Of a stretch of DNA of 64,000 nucleotides, positions 17,066 to 25,209 are shown piece after piece. Position 1 is the first letter of the stretch. Each line of letters starts with the position of its first letter. Source of the DNA: Haloterrigena sp. H1 (lineage in GTDB: Archaea > Halobacteriota > Halobacteria > Halobacteriales > Natrialbaceae); contig NZ_SMZK01000001.1 of NCBI RefSeq assembly GCF_005938085.1, positions 2,852,001 through 2,916,000 on the forward strand, given 5' to 3'. Position numbers and translations under genes: made by a program. The notes under the pieces were generated by a model. The model saw only the letters and a program-made list of their open reading frames with translations. It ran no database searches and had not been told where the DNA came from.

Positions 17066-18274
17066 CTACGTGTCGGACCTATCGACCGCAGCGGGGGTCG
17101 CGACCGGCGGCGGCGTCCGGACGACGTAGACGAGGAGCCCAGCGGCGATTGTCACGACGGCAGCCAGAAACAGCCAGGCAGTCCGATAGTCGGCCGCATC
17201 GGCGAGGTAGCCGAACGCGGGTGGCGCGACGAGCGCGCCGCTGGTGAGCGCGAGTTGGCCGCCTGCGGTCGCACCCCCCATCTCGTCGGCCCGCACGAGC
17301 GTCGCCATGACGGAGTAGTAGACGCCGGTGTACCCGAGGACGAAAAAGCCCAGAATGGAAAACGCGATCGCGGTGTCGCGTTCGGCCGTCGTCGCTGCGA
17401 CCACGACGAACATGGCCGCGCTGCCAAGCGACTGGGCGATGAGCACCAGCCCGATCCTGACGCGTGGCTCACCGGGCAGGGCGTCGCTCAGCCAGCCCGT
17501 CAGGACGCGGCCGACGCTGCCGAACACCTGGACGAGTGCGAGGACAATCCCGCCGAACGCGACGGACGCGCCGATCGATTCCTCGACGTACAGGACGGTG
17601 TAGCCGGTGGTCGTAAACAGGGCCGCGCCGAGAAAGAGACCGGCGGTCGTCAATGCGACGTACGACCGGTTCGCAAGCAGCGCGCGACAGTCGGGATAGC
17701 CGTCCGCACCGCCCCGGCTATCGCTCGCATAGCTCCGATAGAAGCCGACGGCGACGAGCGATCCGACACCAGCGGCGACGAGAAACCCGGCCTGCCAGAA
17801 CAGGACACCGGCGAGGCCGGTGATCAGGAGCGCACTGATACCGCTCCCGCCGGTGACGCCGACCTGCTTGATACCCATCGCGAGGTTCTGATGGCCCGGC
17901 TCGACGTTGTCGAAGATCGCCTTGTTCGTGCCGGGTATCGCGGTCCCGTACATCGATCCCAGGACGAACACCGCCGCGAGCAACAGCGCGTAGGTCGGCG
18001 CGCCCGCGACCAGCAGCGTCCCTGCTGCGAGCCCGACGAGGCCGAGCGTCAGCGTCAGCCGTTCGCCGAATCGGTCCGTCAGCGCACCGAGTGGCAACAG
18101 GAAAACGGCGTAACCGAGCGTGAGCGTGGTGACGACGAGTCCAACCGAAAACCGGGAAAGCCCGAACGCGTCCCGGAAAAACGGGGTCGCGGCGAACACT
18201 GTGTAATAGCAGATACTCGCGGCAACCTGCCACGCCGTGACGAGTAACACTGTCCGCCAGGACGACCGATCCAT
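17066..18274 (-). CDS. MFS transporter
   Basis: The 402-residue protein has about 12 hydrophobic segments and the MFS loop signature between helices 2 and 3 (GALTDRFGERLTLTLG near residue 62), repeated weakly after helix 8 (GWLSDALPGEPRVRIG). The first half also shows GSMYGTAIPGTNKAIFD. This matches the major facilitator superfamily, with substrate unknown. The C-terminus is short and cytoplasmic. Confidence 0.92.
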   Translation of the reverse strand: MDRSSWRTVLLVTAWQVAASICYYTVFAATPFFRDAFGLSRFSVGLVVTTLTLGYAVFLLPLGALTDRFGERLTLTLGLVGLAAGTLLVAGAPTYALLLAAVFVLGSMYGTAIPGTNKAIFDNVEPGHQNLAMGIKQVGVTGGSGISALLITGLAGVLFWQAGFLVAAGVGSLVAVGFYRSYASDSRGGADGYPDCRALLANRSYVALTTAGLFLGAALFTTTGYTVLYVEESIGASVAFGGIVLALVQVFGSVGRVLTGWLSDALPGEPRVRIGLVLIAQSLGSAAMFVVVAATTAERDTAIAFSILGFFVLGYTGVYYSVMATLVRADEMGGATAGGQLALTSGALVAPPAFGYLADAADYRTAWLFLAAVVTIAAGLLVYVVRTPPPVATPAAVDRSDT

Positions 18275-18366
18275 TGACCGGTGGTCATTGGCAAACGGGT
18301 TTCAAAAGCATACTGTTCTCGAGAGTCTGCCGGCAGCGACGGGGCTCGAGCGTCGATCCGAATCGC

Positions 18367-19665
18367 TTACTCGAAGTCCGCAAGCGTCGGCCGCTCGAAG
18401 TCGCCCGGGAACTCGTCGACCGGCACCTGCGTCTGGTCGCCCGACGCCATGTCCTTGATCGTCACCTCGTCATTCGCGAGGTCCTGTTCGCCAGCGATGA
18501 CGACCGTCTCGGCGTTAATCGAGTCGGCGTAGTTCAGTTGCGCGCCGAACGAGCGCCCTGCGATGTCGGTCTCGACGATGTGGCCCCGCTCGCGCAGGTC
18601 GCGAACGATCTGCGCTGCTTCAGCCCTCGTGTCGCCGATCTGGAGGACGTAGTAGTCGGTCGTCACTTCCTCCTCGGGCCAGACGCCGGCCCGCTGGAGC
18701 AACAGCGACAGCGTCGCGTGACCGGGCGCGACGCCGACCGCGGGCGTCGGCTGGCCGCCGAAGCTCTCGATCAAGTCGTCGTAGCGGCCGCCGCCGAAGA
18801 TCGATCGCGAAACCTCGCCGGCGGAGTCGAAACACTCGAAGACGACGCCCGTGTAGTAGTCCAGCCCGCGGGCCGTCTCGAGCGAGACCGTACAGTACTC
18901 GCGCGCGCCGAAGTCCTCGGCGGCTGCGAGCACGTTCTGGAGGTTCTCGACGGCCGCGGTCACGCGCTCGGTGTCGGCGACGGCCTCGACCGCCTCAAGG
19001 TCACCCTCAGCGATGAGATCGGCGAACTCGGCGGCCTGGTCGGCCGAGAGCCCGGCATCGATCAGCAGATCGTGGTACTCGACCTGGGAGATCTTGTCGG
19101 ACTTGTCGACCGCGCGGATCGCCGCCTCGGTGTCGACGTCGGCGTCGTAGCTCTCGAGGACGCCCCCGAGGATGTCGCGGTGGGAGACGCGGAACTCGAA
19201 GTGCTCGCCGGTGAGGCCAAGGCCGGTCATCGCGTCGGCGGCCCACGCGAGGATCTCGGCGTCGGCTTCAGGCTCCGAGGAGCCGAAGATGTCGACGTTG
19301 GTCTGGTAGAACTCGCGGTAGCGGCCCTGTTGGACCTGCTCGTAGCGCCAGAACGGCCGCGTCGAGACCCACTTGATCGGCTTCGACAGTTCCTGTTGTT
19401 TCGCGACAACCATCCGGGCGACCGTCGGCGTCAGTTCCGGCGTCAGCGTGACGTGGCGGCCGCTCTGATCCTCGAAGGAGTAGAGTTCGTCGACGATCTC
19501 GTCGCCGCTCTTGTCGGTCCACATCTCCGCACGCTCCAAGGCCGGCGTGCCGATCTCGCGGAAGCCGTATTCGCGGGCGGTCTCCTCTAAGACATCGGTC
19601 GTCGCCCGCCGTGACGACATCTCACCGGGGTAGAAATCACGAAACCCCTTAATCCGGTCGTACAT
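18367..19665 (-). CDS. hisS: Histidyl-tRNA synthetase
   Basis: This enzyme charges tRNA-His. The 432-residue class II synthetase has motif 1 near residues 45-75, motif 2 as PFWRYEQVQQGRYREFYQ near residue 106, the His-specific signatures ARGLDYYTGVVFE and GGGRYDDLI, and motif 3 as GVAPGHATLSLLL. A C-terminal anticodon-binding domain follows. I use the ATG at 19665 (MYDRIKGFRDFYP) and not the two-codon-longer start. It is last in the minus-strand run rps19e, PDCD5, PP-loop, hisS. Confidence 0.97.
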   Translation of the reverse strand: MYDRIKGFRDFYPGEMSSRRATTDVLEETAREYGFREIGTPALERAEMWTDKSGDEIVDELYSFEDQSGRHVTLTPELTPTVARMVVAKQQELSKPIKWVSTRPFWRYEQVQQGRYREFYQTNVDIFGSSEPEADAEILAWAADAMTGLGLTGEHFEFRVSHRDILGGVLESYDADVDTEAAIRAVDKSDKISQVEYHDLLIDAGLSADQAAEFADLIAEGDLEAVEAVADTERVTAAVENLQNVLAAAEDFGAREYCTVSLETARGLDYYTGVVFECFDSAGEVSRSIFGGGRYDDLIESFGGQPTPAVGVAPGHATLSLLLQRAGVWPEEEVTTDYYVLQIGDTRAEAAQIVRDLRERGHIVETDIAGRSFGAQLNYADSINAETVVIAGEQDLANDEVTIKDMASGDQTQVPVDEFPGDFERPTLADFE

Positions 19666-19723
19666 GACCACCCGTTGGGCGACGACGACCTTCTATTCTT
19701 TCGTTCGGCGACGGCAATGCGCG

Positions 19724-20314
19724 TCAGCGAACGTTCGTCACGGAGGTCTGATCGTGATCGGGGAAGTACTCCGCGATCGCCCTCGGCCCCTCTCGGTCGG
19801 CGATAAGCGCCCGGAGTTCGGCCTCGTAATCGGCCCTGTCGATCTCCTCGCTGGGACCGGCAGTCACGTCCAGTCGTGCTTCGACCAGCCGGTCGACGGC
19901 GGACCGACCGAACCCCGACAGCGGCGCGATGTAGTCGACATCGTGGCGGTCCTCTAAGCTCTGGGCCTGGGCTCGCGAGACCGTCGGGACGCGGTCGTCA
20001 CGACGGGTACCGTCGGCGATCGCGTCGAACTCGCGGGCCGCGAGCTCCTCCAAGGCGTGTGTGTGAACCAGCTGAATGCCGTTGCGAGGGTAGCCGTCCT
20101 CGCGAATCCGCTCGACGGCCTCGTGGGCGACATCGGGATCGCACTCGAGTCGCTCGAACGGGAAGCCGACCGTCTCGGCCGTCTCGCGGGCGTGTTGCCA
20201 GTCGTCACTGATACCGAAATGAGCGGTCACGAGCGTCACGTCGTAGAACTCCTCGAGCAAGAGCGCCGCGAGCGTCGAATCCTTGCCGCCGCTGTAGAGC
20301 AGTCCGAGCTCCAT
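19724..20314 (-). CDS. PP-loop ATP pyrophosphatase-like protein
   Basis: The 196-residue protein opens with the PP-loop SGGKDS (residues 8-13), which binds ATP and adenylates a substrate in tRNA-modifying and amidation enzymes. Later segments include LVTAHFG, a GIQLVHTHALEELA helix and the ADGTRRDDRVPT loop typical of the family. I recall it as a haloarchaeal family (DUF7411-like). Its ATG overlaps the PDCD5 stop by one base (TGATG), so translation is probably coupled, and it precedes hisS by 58 nt. A tRNA-related role is plausible from context but unproven. Confidence 0.85.
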   Translation of the reverse strand: MELGLLYSGGKDSTLAALLLEEFYDVTLVTAHFGISDDWQHARETAETVGFPFERLECDPDVAHEAVERIREDGYPRNGIQLVHTHALEELAAREFDAIADGTRRDDRVPTVSRAQAQSLEDRHDVDYIAPLSGFGRSAVDRLVEARLDVTAGPSEEIDRADYEAELRALIADREGPRAIAEYFPDHDQTSVTNVR

Positions 20315-20664
20315 CACCGGCGCTGGATGTCGAAGCTCTGGGAATCGGGTTGCAGCTCTTTGAGGAGCTGTTTCATCTTGTTGTCGTCGATTTTCCCCTG
20401 GATGCGACCGCTGCGGGCGAGGCTGACGACCTGGCGCTCGACCTGCTCGCCGAACTGGGGTTTGCTCATCTTGACCGTGTTGAGCCGTTTGCGGGCGTCG
20501 TCAGTTAGATACTGGCGCAGCAGGGCGTTCTTCTGGGCCTCGGCCTGTTGCTGGGCCGCCTCCTGGGTCTCGTCGCCTTGACCGCCCTCGGCGCGGTCCT
20601 GCAACTGCTCCATCTTTTTCTGTCGGAGCTCCTCGAGTCGTTCGTCGTCGGGTGAGCCACTCAT
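20314..20664 (-). CDS. PDCD5-family DNA-binding protein
   Basis: The 116-residue protein has the PDCD5 layout: an acidic N-terminus, a long Gln/Ala-rich helix ([19 protein letters not shown]) and a three-helix core ending [16 protein letters not shown]. Archaeal homologues are widely conserved next to S19e. They bind DNA or RNA in vitro and may assist folding or translation. It lies about 100 nt downstream of rps19e and overlaps the PP-loop gene by one base. Confidence 0.95.
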   Translation of the reverse strand: MSGSPDDERLEELRQKKMEQLQDRAEGGQGDETQEAAQQQAEAQKNALLRQYLTDDARKRLNTVKMSKPQFGEQVERQVVSLARSGRIQGKIDDNKMKQLLKELQPDSQSFDIQRR

Positions 20665-20767
20665 AGCTGTGATTTAGTTATCGCGCAGGCGGGAAAATGA
20701 TTACGGACACGGATGCGGATAGCGATAGCTCTCGGCGGTGAAACCAGTACGAAAACGATCCCGTGAA

Positions 20768-21223
20768 TTACGCGTAGCGCTCGAGTTCCGGCCGGTCGAG
20801 CTCTTCGAGGACGTCGCCAGCGGTGTCGTCGAGCAGGCTCTGTCCCGCGGCGGTGATACGGCGTCCCTCACCTTCGGCGGTCTCGACGAGGTCTTCCTCC
20901 TCGAGCTGCTGAAGGATGGTTCGAATGAGGTTCTTCGAACCGTCGGTTCGTTTGTCGGGCGCGACCTGATAGCGGTTGGAGCCGCCTTTCGCGCCGCCGT
21001 ACTCCGTCGAGAGTCGTTCGACGCCGACGGGACCGCGGTCGGCGACCTTGCGCAGGAGGCTTGCGGCACGGGTTGCCCAGAAGTCCTCCTGTTCCGGTGG
21101 CAGTTCCTTGTCGACGCCAGTCTTGGCGAAGTTGCCCCAGTCCGGTTCCTCGAGTCGATCCGCGAGATCGTCGGCGAGCGCCTCGATGAGGTCGTCCGCC
21201 GGAACGTCGTACATCGTAGCCAT
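20768..21223 (-). CDS. rps19e: Ribosomal protein S19e
   Basis: S19e is an archaeal/eukaryotic small-subunit protein needed for 18S-type rRNA maturation in eukaryotes. The 151-residue protein starts MATMYDVPADDLI and has the helical core with EDFWATRAASLLRKV and a winged-helix-like C-terminal part (GQSLLDDTAGDVLEEL). The open frame begins at 21259, but the ATG at 21223 is the family start, and TTAAAT near 21250 on the minus strand gives leaderless spacing. It is divergent from thiL. Confidence 0.96.
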   Translation of the reverse strand: MATMYDVPADDLIEALADDLADRLEEPDWGNFAKTGVDKELPPEQEDFWATRAASLLRKVADRGPVGVERLSTEYGGAKGGSNRYQVAPDKRTDGSKNLIRTILQQLEEEDLVETAEGEGRRITAAGQSLLDDTAGDVLEELDRPELERYA

Positions 21224-21321
21224 TGGCGTGTGATTCCCGTCGGCGGCATTTAAGAGCATCGTATCTCGGCAGCGCCGCGTCGGCCCGGACCGTTTTTCGC
21301 ACTCGAGTCGAAACGAGAGGT

Positions 21322-22227
21322 ATGGACGAACGAGCCGCTCTGGCGCTGCTCGATGGGGAACTCGAGGCTGCCGGGGACGATGCCGCCGTCGTCGACGGGC
21401 TGGTCGTCACGACGGATATGCTCCACGAGCGGACGGACTTTCCGGACGGAACGACACGCTACACGGCCGGCTGGCGCGCCGTCGGCGCGTCCCTGTCGGA
21501 TATCGCCGCGATGGGTGCCAAGCCGACTGCTGCGGTCGCTGCCTACGCCGCCCCCGAGTTCGACCGTGACGAACTGCTCGCGTTCGTTCGCGGCGCGAGT
21601 GATGTCTGCGAGCGGGTGGGTACCGAGTACGTCGGCGGCGACTTAGATGGCCACGACGAGTTCACCGTAGCGACGACCGTGATCGGTCGAACCGACGACC
21701 CGGTTCGCAGACGCGGCGCACAGCCCGGCGATGTCGTCTGTGTGACCGGCACGCTCGGCCGGAGCGCGGCCGCACTCGCGTACTTCGAGCGCGCGACCGG
21801 TGACGACGAGGCTGCCGAGCGCGCCTTCGAGCGAGCGAACGACCTGTTCCGGTTCGAACCGCGGATCGAAGCCGGTCAGGCCCTCGCCCCCCACGCGACC
21901 GCGATGATGGACTCGAGCGACGGCCTCGCCCGCTCGCTCCATCAGCTCGCCGAGGCCAGCGACTGCGGGTTCGCGATCGAATCCGACCGGATCCCGATCG
22001 CCGAGGCCGTCCGCGAAGTCACCGACGGCGACGAGGAGGCGCTCGAACTCGCGACGACCTTCGGCGAGGACTTCGAACTCGTCGCGACGCTCCCCGAGGA
22101 CGCGCTGTCTGCGGTCCAAGCGGCGACTGACGTTTCACTGTCGGTGATCGGCTCGGTTCGCGAGGCCGACGACGGCCTCACCATCGACGGCGAGCCGCTC
22201 GCGGATCGCGGCTACACGCACGGCTAG
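21322..22227 (+). CDS. thiL: Thiamine-monophosphate kinase
   Basis: ThiL phosphorylates thiamine phosphate to thiamine diphosphate with ATP. The 301-residue protein has the DDAAVV motif near residue 19, TTDMLHE near residue 30, GASLSDIAAMGAKP near residue 55, GGDLDGHDEF, and MDSSDGLARSL near residue 195, all features of the PurM/ThiL fold. The upstream in-frame start at 21223 is rejected because it runs into the divergent S19e promoter. Other thiamine genes are not nearby. Confidence 0.95.
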   Translation: MDERAALALLDGELEAAGDDAAVVDGLVVTTDMLHERTDFPDGTTRYTAGWRAVGASLSDIAAMGAKPTAAVAAYAAPEFDRDELLAFVRGASDVCERVGTEYVGGDLDGHDEFTVATTVIGRTDDPVRRRGAQPGDVVCVTGTLGRSAAALAYFERATGDDEAAERAFERANDLFRFEPRIEAGQALAPHATAMMDSSDGLARSLHQLAEASDCGFAIESDRIPIAEAVREVTDGDEEALELATTFGEDFELVATLPEDALSAVQAATDVSLSVIGSVREADDGLTIDGEPLADRGYTHG

Positions 22228-22239
22228 ACCGACGAACCC

Positions 22240-23397
22240 TCATCCGATTATCATGACTGGCACCGGCATGAAACAGAGCAATCCGAGGCCGAACGTGACG
22301 GCCCCGAGGACGAACCGACCCCGCCCGAGTCGCTCGTCCTGAACCGGCGTGGCCGGCCCTTTCGAGGCGAGAAACGCCGTCAACACCCCCCAGAGGATCC
22401 AGACGAACACCGTATTCACGCTGTAGCCGTCGACGTAGAAGAGGTACGCGGCGAGTGCGAACAACACGCCCGGCACCAGCGCCGCGATCGTCTCCTGGAA
22501 CTCGCCGGCCATCGCCCGGAGGATGTGACCGCCGTCGAGTTGGCCCACCGGGATCAGGTTGAGGAAGGTGACGAACATCCCGACCCACGCACCGATGACG
22601 ACCGGGTTCACCCCGGTCGCCGGGTCGTCACGATACAGCGGCTGGTCGAATCCTGCCGCGAGTAACTCGAGCAAGGGCGGATAGCCGAGTTCGATTCGGA
22701 TCGAGTTGGGGTCCTGGACGACCGCCTCGGGGACGGTCACGGGCGGGAGATGCAAGCCGATCACCGTCACGACGATCGTCGCGATCAGCCCGGCTAACGG
22801 GCCGGCAACCCCGATATCGAACAGTGCCTTCCGGTCGGGCATCCGGCCTTTCAGCGTGATGACTGCCCCCATCGTCCCGATGAGCGTCGGGACCGGGATG
22901 AAGTAAGGCAGCGACGCGTCGACCTGATGGTAGCGGCTCATGACGTAGTGACCCATCTCGTGGATGCCGAGCACGCCCAGAATGGCCGCGGTAAACGGCC
23001 AGGCCTGCCAGATCACGGTCGGATCGGCGAACGGATCGAGCTGGTACCAGAACGAGCCCGCAAACAGCGTCGAACACACCGTCAACAGGAGCAACACGAT
23101 ATTCGTCCAGGGAATCCCGTCGACGCCGACGGTCGTCGGCTCGGCGACCAGCGCGTACTCGCCGTGACGACGCTCGAGCGTGGCGTCGTACCCGCGCTCG
23201 CGAAACGCCGGCCAGAGCTCCCGCATCACCCGCTCGGGGTGGGCCAGTGGATCACCGTAGTAGACGACCTGTCCGTCCTCGCGGCGAACCTCGTAGACCG
23301 CAAATACCGATTCGATCCGATCGATCGGCGGGCCGTCCTCGAGCGAGCCAGCGGCCCGCCCCGCCGTGTCGAATCTGGACCGGTCGACGTCGTCCAT
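22240..23397 (-). CDS. Site-2 protease family membrane metalloprotease
   Basis: The 385-residue protein has a soluble N-terminal domain (about 1-110), then several membrane helices. The zinc motif HEMGH lies in VLGIHEMGHYVMSRYH near residue 157, and the second motif is NLIPVGQLDGGHILR near residue 288, giving the third ligand. Such enzymes cut transmembrane anchors. The frame runs on to 23505, but a TATA box about 28 nt before the ATG at 23397 supports this start. It is convergent with thiL. Confidence 0.93.
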   Translation of the reverse strand: MDDVDRSRFDTAGRAAGSLEDGPPIDRIESVFAVYEVRREDGQVVYYGDPLAHPERVMRELWPAFRERGYDATLERRHGEYALVAEPTTVGVDGIPWTNIVLLLLTVCSTLFAGSFWYQLDPFADPTVIWQAWPFTAAILGVLGIHEMGHYVMSRYHQVDASLPYFIPVPTLIGTMGAVITLKGRMPDRKALFDIGVAGPLAGLIATIVVTVIGLHLPPVTVPEAVVQDPNSIRIELGYPPLLELLAAGFDQPLYRDDPATGVNPVVIGAWVGMFVTFLNLIPVGQLDGGHILRAMAGEFQETIAALVPGVLFALAAYLFYVDGYSVNTVFVWILWGVLTAFLASKGPATPVQDERLGRGRFVLGAVTFGLGLLCFMPVPVMIIG

Positions 23398-23418
23398 CAC
23401 CTGCGATTCACTCTCGGC

Positions 23419-23432
23419 GGGTATAAATCGAC
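23419..23432 (-). promoter_or_regulatory. TATA box of the site-2 protease gene
   Basis: TTTATACC on the minus strand (centred near 23425) is about 28 nt upstream of the ATG at 23397, the leaderless spacing. It decides between this start and the longer open frame. The remaining stretch from 23433 to 23662 shows no gene. Confidence 0.6.
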
Positions 23433-23662
23433 TGTCGTCGGCAGGGCCATCCGTTTCTCCTGACCGGAGCACTGGCGTCGGGTCGCGGTCCTCGGCACGC
23501 GACACGACGTGTCATCAAGCAGGTTGTCGGCAGTGAGCAGACGACACGCGGCGCTCAACCGGAGGAAAACGCAGGATCGGCCACCCATGTCGGCGGCAAC
23601 GACATGGGAAACGGAGAACGGGGACGGTCGTCGAGCGAGCTAGTTCGGACGGGCGACGTTAG

Positions 23663-23911
23663 TTAGGCAGGTGCGACGCGCCACGTCGTCGCACTCGTGT
23701 ACGACCACTTCTCGATCTCGAGGTCGGAGACGGAGCCGGAACCGGAGAGCTTGGCCATCAGCGCGCCGATCTCCTTGGGTGACATACCGACATCGTCTGC
23801 GATGAACTTGCCTTTGAAGTACAGCTCGCCGTCATTTTCGGCGCGTTCGCGCAGATAGCGTTTCAGGCGGCTTTCCTTGCTTTCCGTGGAGGGGTGGGCT
23901 GTCGTGCTCAT
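23663..23911 (-). CDS. Small winged-helix-like protein (DUF7123-like)
   Basis: The 82-residue protein (MSTTAHPSTESKESRLKRYL) looks like a compact winged helix: a helical stretch YLRERAENDGELYFKGKFI, a recognition-like helix MSPKEIGALMAKLSG, and a closing beta pair WSYTSATTWRVA. I recall it as a conserved haloarchaeal family (DUF7123). A TATA-like TTTATAA lies near 23941-23947 and an AAGGAGGA Shine-Dalgarno-like stretch about 7 nt before the ATG, which is unusual in this window. It may be DNA-binding. Confidence 0.85.
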   Translation of the reverse strand: MSTTAHPSTESKESRLKRYLRERAENDGELYFKGKFIADDVGMSPKEIGALMAKLSGSGSVSDLEIEKWSYTSATTWRVAPA

Positions 23912-23940
23912 CGACAGTTCCTCCTTGACAGGGAAACCCG

Positions 23941-24195
23941 TTATAAAGGGAGGATGGTTAGCGACGTTTCGATTGTGTTTAGATATCTGGGGGTAAGAGC
24001 TTTTTTAGAGTTCGTTAAATAACTTTTAATTACTACCTCAAATCTCTCGAGACGTTTTAGAACCGCTTCTAACGTATTATCTCTATCTCGACAATCATGG
24101 CAAATACAATATCGTATTTTTCGACCGTTTCGATATTTCAGAGTTCGATGTAAACGAAAGCAACAGTCAAGGTCTGTCGTGGACCCAGAACTCAT
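23941..24195 (-). CDS. Low-GC open frame with a CICHDC motif, doubtful gene or remnant
   Basis: The frame encodes 84 residues. The part outside moaE (about 23941-24166) is strikingly AT-rich compared with its neighbours. The translation contains YRNGRKIRYCICHDC followed by a helix-like LEAVLKRLERFEVVIKSYL, which looks more protein-like than random sequence. The ATG lies 29 nt inside moaE. It could be a small transferred Cys-rich gene, a remnant of one, or a chance frame in AT-rich DNA. I do not recognise it. Confidence 0.3.
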   Translation of the reverse strand: MSSGSTTDLDCCFRLHRTLKYRNGRKIRYCICHDCRDRDNTLEAVLKRLERFEVVIKSYLTNSKKALTPRYLNTIETSLTILPL

Positions 24196-25024
24196 CTTCG
24201 ACTGTCACTTCTTTTTTGAACAGCGGGACCTCGTCTTTCAAACGGTTGATGCCGTCTTCGACTGTCCGGAACGCCTCCTCACGGTGCCCCGCAAGGACGA
24301 CGACGAAGACGATGTCTTCGCCGTCCTCGACGATCCCCGTCCGATGGTAGAGTTCGACGTCGAAGACGCCGTCCCGCGCCTCGAGGTCGGTTTCGAGGTC
24401 TGCCATCCGTTCGTCGGCGACACCCTCGTATTTCTCGAACTCGAGATACTGTGTGCGCGCGTCGTCGGCACTGTCTTTCGCGCGGACCCGGCCGGTGAAC
24501 GTCGCGATCGCACCGGCTCGGTCGACCCGCGGCGATCGTTTGAGACGCGCCACCAGCGACTCGAGGGTCTCGTGGGGGTCGGCGGACTCGAGGGCCGTCA
24601 CGAGGTCCTCGAACTCGAGATCACCGGGCCCGTCGACGGCCGCGATCGTCTCGTCGTCGGCTTCGTCGGCAGCGCTGGATGATCCGACGACGACCGAGGG
24701 ATACTGCAGCGTCGGTACGCCAATGACGACTGCATAGTCACAGTCAGTCGCGAGGCTATCGAGTGCGTCACCGACAGACATCCCCGTTCCCGAGGCAGTC
24801 CAGTCGCCGTCGACGCCGAGGTCGTAGGTTACGTCGCCACCGACCGTGGTGATGTCCTCGCCGAACGTGAGCGATTCGCGTGCGTCGGTTCCGTCGGCGA
24901 TCGTCGCGTCGTACCTGACGACGCCGACTCGCCCGCGCTCGGCGAGTCGATCGACGATTCGATCGACGACCGCCTCGAGCGTGTCGCCGTTGGCCCCCTC
25001 GTCCCGAACACCGAGTACGTGCAT
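24167..25024 (-). CDS. moaE: Molybdopterin synthase large subunit MoaE with MobB-like front domain
   Basis: MoaE transfers sulfur to precursor Z to make molybdopterin. The C-terminal half (about residues 150-285) is MoaE: RAGAIATFTGRVRAKD, then AGHREEAFRTVEDGI and LKDEVPLFKKE with the conserved lysines. Residues 1-145 resemble the MobB-type domain fused in haloarchaeal MoaE proteins, but the usual GxxxxGK(S/T) P-loop is not present: the start reads MHVLGVRDEGANGDTLEAVV with no P-loop lysine. The front domain therefore probably no longer binds nucleotide in the usual way. Confidence 0.9.
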   Translation of the reverse strand: MHVLGVRDEGANGDTLEAVVDRIVDRLAERGRVGVVRYDATIADGTDARESLTFGEDITTVGGDVTYDLGVDGDWTASGTGMSVGDALDSLATDCDYAVVIGVPTLQYPSVVVGSSSAADEADDETIAAVDGPGDLEFEDLVTALESADPHETLESLVARLKRSPRVDRAGAIATFTGRVRAKDSADDARTQYLEFEKYEGVADERMADLETDLEARDGVFDVELYHRTGIVEDGEDIVFVVVLAGHREEAFRTVEDGINRLKDEVPLFKKEVTVEDEFWVHDRP

Positions 25025-25076
25025 GTCTGAGGTATGGTCGGCTCGGTCTTTGTAGCTGTCGCCGACTGAACGAGCT

Positions 25077-25155
25077 CTAGTAGCAACTGAAACGATTTAC
25101 ACACTGCTCGCAGCGGGGCGCGAGCAGGTGTGCAATGATTTTCAGTGACGACTAT
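25077..25155 (+). repeat. Dispersed hairpin repeat, family 2, copy B
   Basis: The element starts CTAGTAGCAACTGAAACG and ends TTTTCAGTGACGACTAT, matching copy A at 11452-11535 in both ends and length. Inside is a strong palindrome, CACACTGCTCGC against GCGAGCAGGTGTG. It lies between the divergent moaE and capA-like genes, and the in-frame start of the latter at 25135 falls inside it, which argues for the later start. Confidence 0.65.
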
Positions 25156-25209
25156 CAGAAACCAGAGCCGAGTGAGAGATCTTTGCACGTGCTGCCCGAA
25201 GACTCGCCT

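Noticed and set aside
25135-25209. Longer start for the CapA-like gene
   Set aside because: The 25 extra codons lie in and just after repeat copy B and are not family-like; GFSGDVMLGR follows directly from the ATG at 25210.
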